DNA from: Methyloversatilis universalis FAM5
Lineage (GTDB): Bacteria; Pseudomonadota; Gammaproteobacteria; Burkholderiales; Rhodocyclaceae
Direction: 5' to 3'
Length of the DNA stretch: 64,000 nt
NCBI RefSeq assembly: GCF_000214035.2
Contig: NZ_AFHG01000028.1
Span: 62,001-126,000 of the forward strand
A program made the position numbers and the translations under genes. Shown one piece after another: positions 9,625 through 18,018 of the stretch. A model generated the notes under the pieces. The model ran no database searches. It saw nothing but the letters and a program-made list of their open reading frames with translations, and was not told where the DNA came from. Position 1 is the stretch's first letter, and every line of letters starts with the position of its first letter.

Positions 9625-10202
9625 GGGCGGCGGCTTCTTTCGATGGTGGCTTTGACGCGCGATTCGAGCACGTAGGTCTGTTTGACGCGGTCGGCGAACA
9701 GGCCGACGCCGTTCGCCACCGATTTTCCATGGGTCATCTTCACCGGCTGGTCGGTCTTCGCGATCTCGTCATCCGGGTAGACATAGAGCAGCGTGGTGTC
9801 CAGCGTCATTTCCGGGTTGGACGGGCCGGCTTCGCGCCGCACCCGCACATTGTCGCGCAGGATGGCTTCCTTGCCGTCCTTGGTCAGCAGCGCGCGGTCG
9901 GCCGTGATCCGGGTCGGTGACACCTTGCCGCGATACACCAGGCTGGGGGCGTCCAGCTCGGTGCTGTCGTCGTCCGGAAAGTGACGCAGCTGCGTGCCGT
10001 TCAGCGTGTGCTGCACTTCGCCCTTCTCGTCGAAGCGGCGCAGCGTGAAGTTGTCGACGATCACGTCCGGGTCGTGCCTGAGCTTGCCGGACGACGGCCT
10101 GTCTTCCACGCGCGTGGCGCGCTCCAGCCATACGGTCAGGCCGGCCAGCAGGATGAGGATGAGCAGCGGCAGCGCCTGCTGCACATGACGCTGAAGGTTC
10201 AA
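9621..10202 (-). CDS. lptC: LPS export protein LptC
   Basis: The product is 193 aa from a TTG start at 10202 whose TTG overlaps the kdsC TGA (TTGA). One N-terminal membrane segment (about residues 9-25, LPLLILILLAGLTVWL) anchors a periplasmic domain with LptC-type strands (DVIVDNFTLRRFDEKGEVQH, LRHFPDDDSTELDAP). LptC joins the inner-membrane LptBFG transporter to the LptA bridge. The frame runs further upstream inside kdsC, but those residues are Arg-rich out-of-frame sequence, so the TTG is preferred. Confidence 0.88.
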   Translation of the reverse strand: MNLQRHVQQALPLLILILLAGLTVWLERATRVEDRPSSGKLRHDPDVIVDNFTLRRFDEKGEVQHTLNGTQLRHFPDDDSTELDAPSLVYRGKVSPTRITADRALLTKDGKEAILRDNVRVRREAGPSNPEMTLDTTLLYVYPDDEIAKTDQPVKMTHGKSVANGVGLFADRVKQTYVLESRVKATIERSRRP

Positions 10203-10729
10203 CGCAGGCAGTCCTGCAGCAGGTCGTCGAGCGCGCCGCGGGCGTCGAGCAGGTACTCGCACACCTCGCGCACCGCGCCGCGGCCACCGTCGGCTTCGGC
10301 CACCCAGGCGACATGCTGGCGCACGAAGAAGTGGCCGTTGGCGGGCGCGGCCGAGAAGCCGCAGGCGCGCAGCACCTGCAGGTCGACGATGTCGTCGCCC
10401 ATGTAGCCGCATTCGTCCATGTCCAGCCCGCGGGCTGCGGCCAGTTCGCGCATCGCCTCGCGCTTGTTCTCGACGCCGAGCAGCGCGGTGGTGATGCCGA
10501 GGTTGGCGGCACGGTGGCGCACCGCCGGCGACGAGCGGCCGGAAATGATGACCACCTCGACACCGGCGCCGGCCAGCATCTTCAGGCCGTGGCCGTCCAG
10601 CGTATTGAAGCCCTTGAGCGAATCGCCCTCGGGCCCGAACCAGATGGTGCCGTCAGTCATCACGCCGTCGACGTCGAATCCCATCAGGCGCACCCTGCGG
10701 GCGGCCTCCAGTACCGTGCTTTCGCTCAT
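10199..10729 (-). CDS. kdsC: 3-deoxy-D-manno-octulosonate 8-phosphate phosphatase KdsC
   Basis: The product is 176 aa, the usual length for this HAD phosphatase. Motif I is FDVDGVMTDG (Asp19 nucleophile, Asp21), motif II is IISGRSS, and later GYMGDDIVDLQVL carries the magnesium-binding acids. It removes phosphate from Kdo-8-P in Kdo synthesis. Its ATG overlaps the kdsD stop (ATGA), and its stop overlaps the lptC start. Confidence 0.96.
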   Translation of the reverse strand: MSESTVLEAARRVRLMGFDVDGVMTDGTIWFGPEGDSLKGFNTLDGHGLKMLAGAGVEVVIISGRSSPAVRHRAANLGITTALLGVENKREAMRELAAARGLDMDECGYMGDDIVDLQVLRACGFSAAPANGHFFVRQHVAWVAEADGGRGAVREVCEYLLDARGALDDLLQDCLR

Positions 10730-11715
10730 ATCACCTTGGCCTGCATCAGGTCGTGCATGGTCAGCGCGCCGGCCAGCGCGCCGTGTTCGTCGGTCACCAG
10801 CAGCTGGCTGACGCGCTGGGTTTCCATCAGGTCGGCCGCCTCGGCGGCCAGCCTGTGGGCCGGTATCGATTTCGGATGGCGGCTCATCACGTCGGCCACC
10901 GGCACCGCGCGCACGTCGCCCAGCCGGTCGATCGCGCGGCGCAGGTCACCGTCGGTGAACACGCCGGCCACCGCGCCGTTCGCGTCGAGCACCACGGTCA
11001 TGCCCATGCCGCCACGGGTGACCTGCAGCAGCGCCTCGGTCACGGTGGAGGCGGCGGTCACGGCAGGTACCGCCTCGCGCGGCCGCATCACGTCGCGCAC
11101 ATGGGTGAGCAGGCGGCGGCCGAGCGCGCCGCCCGGGTGGCTGCGGGCGAAGTCGTCTTCGCGGAAGCCGCGCGCCTCCAGCAGCGCCACGGCCAGCGCG
11201 TCGCCCAGCGCGAGCGCGCAGGTGGTGCTGGCGGTCGGCGCGAGATTGAGCGAACAGGCCTCGAACTCGACACCGGCGTCCAGATGCACGTCGGCCAGCG
11301 TGGCCAGCGTGGAGGCCGGCTTGCCGGTCATCGCGATGGTGCTGCCACCCTGGCGGCGCACCAGCGGGACCACCGCCAGCAGCTCGGCGGTTTCACCCGA
11401 ATTCGACAGCGCGATCACCACGTCGTCGCGGTGGATCATGCCGAGGTCGCCGTGCAGCGCTTCGGCCGCATGGACGAAATAGGCCGGCGTGCCGGTGCTG
11501 GCCATGGTGGCCGCGATCTTGCGCGCGATGTGGCCGGACTTGCCCAGCCCGGTCACCACGACCCGGCCGGGACTGTCCAGAATGAGGCGCACCGCGCGGG
11601 CGAATTCCTCGCCCAGCCGCGCCGACAGCGTGTCGAGTGCGCGCGCCTCGATATCGAGCACGCGGCGGGCGCTGGCAAGCAGGGTGGGGCTGTCGGTCGG
11701 GGCGGCGTGTGTCAT
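10726..11715 (-). CDS. kdsD: D-arabinose 5-phosphate isomerase KdsD (KpsF/GutQ family)
   Basis: The product is 329 aa. The N-terminal SIS sugar-isomerase domain contains GLGKSGHIARKIAATMASTG and VVIALSNSGETAELL, and the C-terminal third is a pair of CBS domains. It converts ribulose 5-phosphate to arabinose 5-phosphate, the first committed step of Kdo synthesis. It leads the minus-strand operon kdsD-kdsC-lptC-lptA, all joined by 4-base overlaps, and is divergent from the antiporter gene. Confidence 0.95.
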   Translation of the reverse strand: MTHAAPTDSPTLLASARRVLDIEARALDTLSARLGEEFARAVRLILDSPGRVVVTGLGKSGHIARKIAATMASTGTPAYFVHAAEALHGDLGMIHRDDVVIALSNSGETAELLAVVPLVRRQGGSTIAMTGKPASTLATLADVHLDAGVEFEACSLNLAPTASTTCALALGDALAVALLEARGFREDDFARSHPGGALGRRLLTHVRDVMRPREAVPAVTAASTVTEALLQVTRGGMGMTVVLDANGAVAGVFTDGDLRRAIDRLGDVRAVPVADVMSRHPKSIPAHRLAAEAADLMETQRVSQLLVTDEHGALAGALTMHDLMQAKVI

Positions 11716-11814
11716 GCGCGGGGCGGGGAGGTCGGGATGAAAGGCAGCGTGCGCGCTGGCGGGAATGGTCGGGCGCCGTCAGTCGCCCGTACTACGGGCG
11801 CAGGGGCGATCGGT

Positions 11815-11834
11815 TATGATCGGCCCGGATTATA
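11815..11834. promoter_or_regulatory. overlapping divergent -10 boxes (kdsD / antiporter)
   Basis: The plus strand has TATGAT at 11815-11820, facing the antiporter gene. The minus strand has a perfect TATAAT at 11834-11829, facing kdsD. Neither has a clear -35. A GCCCGTA-C-TACGGGC inverted repeat lies just beside them (11785-11799). The two transcription units probably share this control region. Confidence 0.35.
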
Positions 11835-11895
11835 ACAACCTGCTCCGACAGGCGGCCGCTCCGGGATGCGGGGCCGGACCGAACCCAAAGCCACC

Positions 11896-13890
11896 ATGTC
11901 TGCCCTCGAGCTGGTTCTTCTTCTGCTTACCGCTTCGGTGCTGGTGGTCGGCCTGTTCCGCAGCGTCGGGCTGCCTCCCATTCTCGGTTACCTGCTGGTC
12001 GGCGCGCTCGCCGGGCCGCACGCACTGGCTTTCATCCCGGACACCGACGAGGCGCGCCACTTTGCCGAATACGGCATCGTGTTCCTGATGTTCTCGATCG
12101 GGCTGGAGTTCTCGCTGCCCAAGCTGTTCTCGATGAAGCGGCTGGTGTTCGGCCTTGGCGCTGCCCAGGTCGCCTTCACCGTGCTCGGCGTGGTCAGTTT
12201 CGCCTGGCTGTTCGGCCTTGGCTTCAAGGGGGCGGTCGCGGTGGGCGGGGCGATCGCGATGTCGTCCACAGCGGTGCTGATCAAGCTGCTGGTCGAGCGG
12301 CTCGAGCTGGATTCCGCCCACGGCCGGCAGGTGGTGGGCGTGCTGCTGTTCCAGGATCTGGCGGTGGTGCCCTTCCTGGTGGTCATTCCGGTGCTGGCGC
12401 TGGGCGCGGAAGAAAGCATGGAGGCGCTGGCGCTGGCGGCGGTCAAGGCCACAGTCGCGCTCACCGTCATCCTCTACCTCGGCCCGCGGCTGATGCAGCG
12501 CTGGTTCCACATCGTGGCCATGCGCAAGTCGCCCGAACTGTTCATGCTCAACGTGCTGCTGGTGACGCTGGGCATGGCGTTCGCGACCGAACTGGCCGGG
12601 CTGTCGCTGGCGCTCGGCGCCTTCCTCGCCGGCATGCTCATTTCGGAAACCCAGTACCGCTACCAGGTGGAAGAGGACATCAAGCCCTTCCGCGACGTGC
12701 TGCTCGGGCTGTTCTTCGTCACCATCGGCATGAAGCTGGATCTGGCCCTGGTGTTTTCCGACCTGTTCTTCGTGCTGGTGACCGTGCTGTTCATCCTGAT
12801 CGGCAAGTTCGTGGTCGCGGCCGGCGCGTCGCGGCTGTTCGGATCGTCGCCCGGCAATGCGCTGCGGGTGGGGCTTTGGCTGTGCGCCGGCGGCGAGTTC
12901 GGCTTCGTGCTGATCGCGCTGGCCGACGCCGCCAACCTGATTCCGGACCGCATCCTGCAGATCGTGCTGGCCGCGCTGCTGCTCACGCTGCTGACCGCGC
13001 CCATCATCGCCCACTACGCCGACCGCATCGTGCTGCGGCTGGTGCCGTCCGAATGGCTGCTGCGTTCGATGCAGCTCACCTCGATCGCCGCCCAGACCCT
13101 GGCCACCGACAGCCACGCCATCGTGTGCGGCTACGGCCGCAACGGCCAGTACCTCGGCCGTTTCCTGGAGAACGAGGGCATCACCTTCATCGCACTCGAC
13201 CTGGACCCCGAACGGGTGCGCGAGGCGGCGGCGGCCGGTGAAACCGTGGTGTTCGGCGACGCCGGCAAGCGCGAAACGCTGATCGCTGCCGGCATCGCGC
13301 GCGCGTCCATCGTGGTGGTCACCTTTGTCGATACCGACGCGGCGATGCGGGTGATCCACCTCGCCAACGATCTCCGGCCGGACGTGCCGGTGGTGGTGCG
13401 GACCTTCGACGAGCGCGACTACGACAAGCTGTCGACCGCCGGCGCCACCGAGGTGGTGCCGGAATCGCTGGAGTCGTCGCTGATGCTGGCCACCCACGCG
13501 CTGGTGCTGCTGGGCGTGCCGCTGAACCGGGTGCTCAAGCGCATCCGCCAGCTCCGCGGTGACCGCTATCACCTGCTGCGCGGCCTGTATCGCGGCGCCG
13601 AGCATCTGGCGGAAGAGGCGGTCAGCGAAGCGCAGCACAAGCGGCTGCACTCGGTCCCGCTGGCGCCCGGCGCCTGGGCCATCGGTCACCGCATCGACGA
13701 ATTCCGCTTCGAGGACGTGCGGGTCGAGGTGAGCGCGATCCGCCGGCGCGGCATCCGGGCGCTGGAGCCCAGTTCCGATCTGGCGTTCGAAAGCGGCGAT
13801 GTGGTGGTGCTGCTGGGCGAACCGGCCGAACTGGCGAAGGCGGAGTCGCGGCTGCTGAAAGGCGAGGCGGGGCTGCTGAAGCGGGGGTAA
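11896..13890 (+). CDS. CPA2 monovalent cation:proton antiporter with RCK domains (KefB/KefC type)
   Basis: The product is 664 aa. Residues 1 to about 390 form a Na/H-exchanger membrane domain with many segments (LPPILGYLLVGALAGPHAL, FSIGLEFSLPKLFSM, FQDLAVVPFLVV). A Rossmann TrkA-N/RCK domain (HAIVCGYGRNGQYLGRFL, from about residue 408) and a TrkA-C domain follow. Such proteins exchange K+ for H+, in Kef systems under glutathione-adduct control; gating here is unknown. The ATG before SALELVLLLL is preferred to one ten codons upstream because it begins at the first helix. A gene of this family next to kdsD is a recurring proteobacterial arrangement. Confidence 0.92.
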   Translation: MSALELVLLLLTASVLVVGLFRSVGLPPILGYLLVGALAGPHALAFIPDTDEARHFAEYGIVFLMFSIGLEFSLPKLFSMKRLVFGLGAAQVAFTVLGVVSFAWLFGLGFKGAVAVGGAIAMSSTAVLIKLLVERLELDSAHGRQVVGVLLFQDLAVVPFLVVIPVLALGAEESMEALALAAVKATVALTVILYLGPRLMQRWFHIVAMRKSPELFMLNVLLVTLGMAFATELAGLSLALGAFLAGMLISETQYRYQVEEDIKPFRDVLLGLFFVTIGMKLDLALVFSDLFFVLVTVLFILIGKFVVAAGASRLFGSSPGNALRVGLWLCAGGEFGFVLIALADAANLIPDRILQIVLAALLLTLLTAPIIAHYADRIVLRLVPSEWLLRSMQLTSIAAQTLATDSHAIVCGYGRNGQYLGRFLENEGITFIALDLDPERVREAAAAGETVVFGDAGKRETLIAAGIARASIVVVTFVDTDAAMRVIHLANDLRPDVPVVVRTFDERDYDKLSTAGATEVVPESLESSLMLATHALVLLGVPLNRVLKRIRQLRGDRYHLLRGLYRGAEHLAEEAVSEAQHKRLHSVPLAPGAWAIGHRIDEFRFEDVRVEVSAIRRRGIRALEPSSDLAFESGDVVVLLGEPAELAKAESRLLKGEAGLLKRG

Positions 13891-13904
13891 GGGAAGGAAA
13901 CACC

Positions 13905-13928
13905 GGCGGGGCGGCTGTGCGCCCCGCC
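13905..13928. terminator. hairpin between convergent antiporter and pilin genes
   Basis: Perfect 9-bp stem (GGCGGGGCG / CGCCCCGCC) with a 6-nt loop, in the 54-bp gap between two convergent genes. It lacks a strong T-run on either strand, so it is a weak or bidirectional terminator at best. Confidence 0.45.
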
Positions 13929-13944
13929 TGCGGTCAGGCGTCGA

Positions 13945-14649
13945 TCAGAACGCGACGCAGACCGTGTAGAGACGGCCTTCGGCTTCCAGGGCAGGTGTGA
14001 TTTCGACGGCGGTGCCGGTGGCCGCACCCGCGCCGTCTGTCTGCGACATCGCACGCACGTTGCCGGTATTGGTGGCGCCATCGTCCATGGTCGAATCGAC
14101 CTGGCGCGCCAGACGGGCAGAAATGCCGTCCGAACAGATGAAGAAGGCGCCGGTCATCGGCAGCGAGGCCGACGGGTTGGAGGTGGCGGAGCCGGTGGCC
14201 GGCGTGATCGGTGCCGCGCCGGTGATGCCGATGCGGCCGTTGTCCGCATTGCGCGGAAAGTAATTGGTGGTGTCGCTGGTGCTGGTGGTGCCGGTCAGCA
14301 GATTGGCCATGCGCAGGTGCTGCCACACCAGAAAGGATTCGTCGGTGGCGGTGGTCGAATTCCAGCTGCCGCCGATGCGGCCGTTGCCGCGCGCTTCGGT
14401 GTCCGGGCTACTGGCGTTGCTGCCGCCCACGTGCTGGCCGGCCGAAGGATCGTCGCCGGGCATGAAGCGGAAGCGGTCCTGATAGGCGTAGATCGCAGTG
14501 GAAATGGTGCGGAAGTCGTTCACCAGACTTTTCGCCTTGGCACTGTTGATCAGTTCCTGGCCCTTGAGCACGCCGCCGAGCAGCAGACCGATAATGACCA
14601 ATACGATGGCGATTTCGACCAGGGTGAAGCCTTGTTGCGTGGATTTCAT
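13945..14649 (-). CDS. type IV pilin-like prepilin (N-methylation domain protein)
   Basis: The product is 234 aa from the ATG at 14649, with AAGGAGA 7 bases ahead. The prepilin signal is QQG/FTLVEIAIVLVIIGLL: cleavage after Gly7, new N-terminal Phe, and Glu at mature position 5. The hydrophobic stem then leads into a Gly/Ser/Thr-rich globular head with a few cysteines (FFICSDG, YTVCVAF) that may pair. This is an extracytoplasmic pilus or pseudopilus subunit; pilus type cannot be decided because no assembly genes are nearby. A sigma-54-like promoter lies directly upstream, as is usual for pilA genes controlled by PilS/PilR-type systems. Confidence 0.88.
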   Translation of the reverse strand: MKSTQQGFTLVEIAIVLVIIGLLLGGVLKGQELINSAKAKSLVNDFRTISTAIYAYQDRFRFMPGDDPSAGQHVGGSNASSPDTEARGNGRIGGSWNSTTATDESFLVWQHLRMANLLTGTTSTSDTTNYFPRNADNGRIGITGAAPITPATGSATSNPSASLPMTGAFFICSDGISARLARQVDSTMDDGATNTGNVRAMSQTDGAGAATGTAVEITPALEAEGRLYTVCVAF

Positions 14650-14673
14650 GAATAGTCTCCTTGCCGCTTTACC

Positions 14674-14689
14674 TGCATGTTCCGTGCCG
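14674..14689 (-). promoter_or_regulatory. sigma-54-like (-24/-12) promoter for the prepilin gene
   Basis: The minus strand reads CGGCACG, GAAC, ATGCA. GG and GC are separated by exactly 10 bases, and only two core positions differ from the consensus TGGCACG-N4-TTGCA. The start site would be near 14663, leaving a leader of about 14 nt that just contains the AAGGAGA ribosome site. Confidence 0.55.
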
Positions 14690-14765
14690 GTTTTGGGCGC
14701 TTTTGACCGGTGCCGCGCATCTTGCTGAATCGGAAACGATTTTTTTCCATGCTGGAGGCGGTCAT

Positions 14766-14789
14766 GGCCTATGACCTTGGTCATAGGCC
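14766..14789. promoter_or_regulatory. long inverted repeat, candidate enhancer site
   Basis: Perfect 11-bp inverted repeat (GGCCTATGACC / GGTCATAGGCC) with a 2-bp centre, in the gap between the prepilin and the divergent kinase. It sits about 103-126 bp upstream of the predicted sigma-54 start, the usual place for a bacterial enhancer-binding protein. Confidence 0.5.
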
Positions 14790-14891
14790 GACACCGGGTC
14801 CGGCGTCGCCGTCCCGGTGTGACCGCTTTTCGACAGCTTTGTCACGATCCGGTCATCTGCATAGCGCGGCCCGCCCGGTCGGGGGCGCCGC

Positions 14892-16643
14892 ATGAACGTT
14901 CCGATCACCTCAGCCCGTCTGACCCGGCTGCTGAACTGGCTGAGCGCGGTGCGCCCCTGGCTGCTGCTGGCGGTGCTGGCCAGCCTGCATGCCCTGCTGT
15001 GGGTGGGCGAAGACGTGAGCTTCGGCCGCGTGCTGCTGCTGGTCCATGTCGGCCTGCTGCTCATGTGGCAGCCGCTGGTGGGTGCCCAGAGCCGCGTCGA
15101 AGCGCGCGGGCTGGCCGCGCTGGCCGTGGTGGTGCTGGCGCTGCTGGTGTTCTACGGGCCGCGCGTGCTCAGTCTGTGGATGCTGCTGCTGGCCGGGCTG
15201 ATCGGCGGCAAGGTGTTCTACTCCACCTCGCGCGGGCCGCGTGTCTATTACCTGGGCGCGCTGGCCTACCTGATTACCGCACTGTTCACCGTGGCGCTGC
15301 CGCGCGCGCTGCCGCCCGGCCTGTCGGTGCCGGCGGGCATCGATCCGCTGGGCCTGTGGCTGTCGCCGCTGGCGCTGACCGTCATGCTGGGTGTGTCCGG
15401 CCACGAACGCGCCGACCGTGACCGCGACGTGCTCGATTTCGTGTCCGGGCTGTTCGTGCTGCTGCTGCTGGCGGTGCTGGCGCTCGGCACGCTGGCCGCC
15501 ATGCTGCTGTCCGGCGTCGACTACCTGCGGGCGCTGCTCGGCACCCTGGGCGTGCTGGCCGCCATGCTGCTGCTGCTCAGCTGGGCGTGGAATCCGCGTG
15601 GCGGTTTCGGCGGGCTGGGCGTGGCCTTCACCCGCTATGTGCTGTCGCTCGCGCTGCCCTACGAGCGCTGGCTGGAAAGTCTGGCCGCGCTGTCCGAGCG
15701 CGACGGCCGGCCGGAGGATTTCGTCGCCCGCGCTGCCAACCGTCTGCTGGCGCTGCCGCTGGTGGCCGGGGGCGAATGGCGCACCCGTGGCGGTGACGGC
15801 CCGACGCACGAAGGCCACTTCGGCGAGCGCGGCACCCAGCGCTATGAGTTCGAACATCCGCTGCTGGCGCTGGCGCTGTACACCGAGCGCCCGCTGTCCG
15901 GCGGGCTGGTGTGGCACTTCAACCTGCTGGTTCAGCTGCTCGGTCAGTTCTATCAGGCGCGGCTGCGCGCCGAGGAACTGCGCCGGCTGAGCTATCTGTC
16001 GGCCATCCACGACACCGGTGCCCGACTGACTCATGACGTGAAGAACCTGCTGCAGTCGCTGAACACCCTGTGCTACGCGCTGCAGGAAGCCGACGGCCCG
16101 GAGGACGCGGCGCGCGCCAATGCGCTGCTGTCCCGTCAGCTGCCGGTCATCACCGCACGGCTGGAAGCGACGCTGGACAAGCTGCGCCGGCCGACGCCGG
16201 CCGACGGTGAGTGGATGCCGGCGCCCGAATGGCTGCTCGCCATGTCCGCCCGCTTCGCCGGCCAGGGCGTGGCGGTCGAGGGTGCGACCGATCCGGATCA
16301 GTGGCTGCCCGGCGCGCTGTACACCGCGGTGGCGGAAAACCTGATCGCGAACGCGCTGCAGAAGCGGCTGACCGAGCCGGACATCGCCATCGTGCTGCGT
16401 CTGGGCGGCGAGCGGCTGTCGGTCGAGGACGACGGCAGTCCGGTGCCGCCGGAACTCGAAGCCCGTCTGCTGCGCGAACCGGTGGCCTCCGCCACCGGTC
16501 TCGGCGTGGGCCTCTACCAGTCCGCCCGGCTCGCTGAGGCGGCCGGCTACCTGCTGGCGCTGGACCTGAACCGGGTGGGCTGCGTGCGTTTCGCGCTGGT
16601 GCCGGCCGCCGCAAGCGCCCGGCGCAGCGACGCACAGCACTGA
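14892..16643 (+). CDS. membrane sensor histidine kinase, PrsK-like layout
   Basis: The product is 583 aa. Residues 15 to about 250 contain seven or so membrane segments, followed by a GAF-like region (about 250-360). The H box is LTHDVKNLLQSLNTL (His381), an H-D-x-K-N form. The C-terminal ATPase has N box AENLIANALQK, G1 VEDDGSPVP and a glycine turn GLGVGLYQS. Membrane part plus GAF plus an HDxKN box resembles PrsK, the kinase of PEP-CTERM/exosortase systems (similarity judged by layout only). No response regulator is adjacent. It is divergent from the prepilin gene with a shared inverted repeat, and a PEP-CTERM protein lies 3.4 kb away. Confidence 0.8.
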   Translation: MNVPITSARLTRLLNWLSAVRPWLLLAVLASLHALLWVGEDVSFGRVLLLVHVGLLLMWQPLVGAQSRVEARGLAALAVVVLALLVFYGPRVLSLWMLLLAGLIGGKVFYSTSRGPRVYYLGALAYLITALFTVALPRALPPGLSVPAGIDPLGLWLSPLALTVMLGVSGHERADRDRDVLDFVSGLFVLLLLAVLALGTLAAMLLSGVDYLRALLGTLGVLAAMLLLLSWAWNPRGGFGGLGVAFTRYVLSLALPYERWLESLAALSERDGRPEDFVARAANRLLALPLVAGGEWRTRGGDGPTHEGHFGERGTQRYEFEHPLLALALYTERPLSGGLVWHFNLLVQLLGQFYQARLRAEELRRLSYLSAIHDTGARLTHDVKNLLQSLNTLCYALQEADGPEDAARANALLSRQLPVITARLEATLDKLRRPTPADGEWMPAPEWLLAMSARFAGQGVAVEGATDPDQWLPGALYTAVAENLIANALQKRLTEPDIAIVLRLGGERLSVEDDGSPVPPELEARLLREPVASATGLGVGLYQSARLAEAAGYLLALDLNRVGCVRFALVPAAASARRSDAQH

Positions 16644-16655
16644 TGTGGGCCGCGC

Positions 16656-17222
16656 TCAGCCGCGGCCGGCAGCATGCAGCCAGGCGATCACGTCGCCCGC
16701 ATTGCGGTCAGGCGGAAACACCGGGTAGAACACCTTCACGATGCGACCGTCCTCGACGATCAGCGTGAGGCGGCGGTAAAGCACCTGCCCGCCCGCCTCG
16801 AACACCGGCAGCGCAAGCGCATCGCGCAGTGCCAGCGGGCGGTCGCTGAGCAGCGGGAAGGGCAGATGCAGGCGCTCTGCCGCTTCGCTCTGCCAGGCGC
16901 TGTCCTGGGTACTCAGTCCGAACACGCCGGCATCCAGCGCGGCGAGTTCCGCGTGGTGGTCGCGGAAGGCGCAGGACTGAGGCGTGCAGCCGCGCGCCCC
17001 CGGCAGGGCGTCCCAGCCCTCGGGCAGCGGCAGGCCCGGGCGGCCGGTCATCGGGTAGATATAGATCACCTGCAGCCCGGGCAGTGCCGACAGCCTTACG
17101 GTACGGCCGTCGGTCGCCGGCAGATCGACAGCCGGCAGGGCGAGGCCCTCAAGATGGGCGGCGGCGCCGTCGTCCACCGGCATCGGCAGGTCGGCCGGCA
17201 GCGCGGTCAGGAGCGTGTTCAT
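16656..17222 (-). CDS. peroxiredoxin (AhpC/TSA, BCP-like)
   Basis: The product is 188 aa. The active-site stretch RGCTPQSCAFRDHH matches the BCP pattern, with Cys79 as peroxidatic and Cys84 as likely resolving cysteine. A thioredoxin fold is indicated by VIYIYPMTGRPG and LTLIVEDGRIVKVFYPVFPP. It reduces peroxides at the expense of thiols, probably in the cytoplasm. The ATG overlaps the stop of the VOC gene (ATGA), so the pair is coupled; an alternative ATG lies five codons upstream. The C-terminus is convergent with the kinase gene, 12 bp away. Confidence 0.87.
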   Translation of the reverse strand: MNTLLTALPADLPMPVDDGAAAHLEGLALPAVDLPATDGRTVRLSALPGLQVIYIYPMTGRPGLPLPEGWDALPGARGCTPQSCAFRDHHAELAALDAGVFGLSTQDSAWQSEAAERLHLPFPLLSDRPLALRDALALPVFEAGGQVLYRRLTLIVEDGRIVKVFYPVFPPDRNAGDVIAWLHAAGRG

Positions 17223-17641
17223 GGGGTCGTGTTCCATGCCGGGTTCCACGCCACTTCCCACAGGTGGCCGTCCGGGTCGGCAAAACAGCCGGCATAGCCA
17301 CCCCAGAAAGTGTCGGCGGCGGGTTTCACGATCCGGGCGCCGGCGGCCAGGGCCTGCGCCATCACCGCGTCCACCGCGGTCTTCGAGCCCAGGTTGTGCG
17401 CCAGCGAAAAGCCGGTCGGGTCCGGCGCGCCCGGCGTGACACCGATGTCGTGGCCGAGGCTTGCGCGAGGCCACAGCGCCAGCCGAAGCCCCGGCTGCAG
17501 ATCGAAGAAGGCGACCGCGCCGTGCTCGAATTCGCGGCCGACGATGCCTTCGGTCGGCCAGCCCAGCCCGTCACGATAGAAGGCCAGCGCGCGTTGCAGA
17601 TCGTCCACGCCCAGCGTGATGAGCGAAACGCAGGGTTTCAC
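17219..17641 (-). CDS. VOC-family (glyoxalase/bleomycin-resistance fold) protein
   Basis: The product is 140 aa from a GTG at 17641. It has the paired beta-alpha-beta VOC pattern: VSLITLGVDDLQRALAFYRD at the start, and KPAADTFWGGYAGCFADPDG followed by HLWEVAWNP at the end. VOC proteins bind a divalent metal and act on small substrates or sequester drugs; the substrate here is unknown. The start lies 2 bp after the GFA gene stop, and the stop overlaps the peroxiredoxin start, giving a three-gene operon. The frame is open upstream, but that DNA encodes the GFA protein. Confidence 0.85.
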   Translation of the reverse strand: MKPCVSLITLGVDDLQRALAFYRDGLGWPTEGIVGREFEHGAVAFFDLQPGLRLALWPRASLGHDIGVTPGAPDPTGFSLAHNLGSKTAVDAVMAQALAAGARIVKPAADTFWGGYAGCFADPDGHLWEVAWNPAWNTTP

Positions 17642-17643
17642 CG

Positions 17644-17991
17644 CTACAGCGCCTGTCCGTCGTAATGCCGCACCGGCAGCGCGTCGATGTCCACGCCGTC
17701 GAGACAGCGCACATTGATCGCGGCCATTTCGGCGCCGTTGGGCAGACGGCCCTCGCCGAACGGGTGGATGCCGCACACCGGGCAGAAGTGGTGGCGGATT
17801 ACGTGCTTGTTGAAGGTGTAGGTCGCCATGTCGGCGGCCGGCGTCTTCAGCCTGAGCGCGTCGCGCGGCACGAACCACATGAGCGTGCCCTTGCGGCGAC
17901 AGATCGAACAGTTGCAGGCGGTCAGCGCGTCGGGCGCGCCCTCGACCTCGAAGGCGATGCGGCCGCAGTGGCAGCTTCCGGTGGATGTCAT
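17644..17991 (-). CDS. GFA family zinc-binding protein
   Basis: The product is 115 aa. It carries the GFA (glutathione-dependent formaldehyde-activating enzyme-like) cysteine pattern: GSCHCGRIAFEVEG, CNCSICRRKG and FCPVCGIHPF, which bind zinc. The family name comes from Gfa, which binds glutathione, but most members have no proven activity. AGGAGG sits ahead of the ATG. It is first in an operon with a VOC protein and a peroxiredoxin, suggesting a small-molecule detoxification unit (inference). Confidence 0.9.
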   Translation of the reverse strand: MTSTGSCHCGRIAFEVEGAPDALTACNCSICRRKGTLMWFVPRDALRLKTPAADMATYTFNKHVIRHHFCPVCGIHPFGEGRLPNGAEMAAINVRCLDGVDIDALPVRHYDGQAL

Positions 17992-18018
17992 CGTGTGTTC
18001 CTCCTGTTGGGTCGCGCC

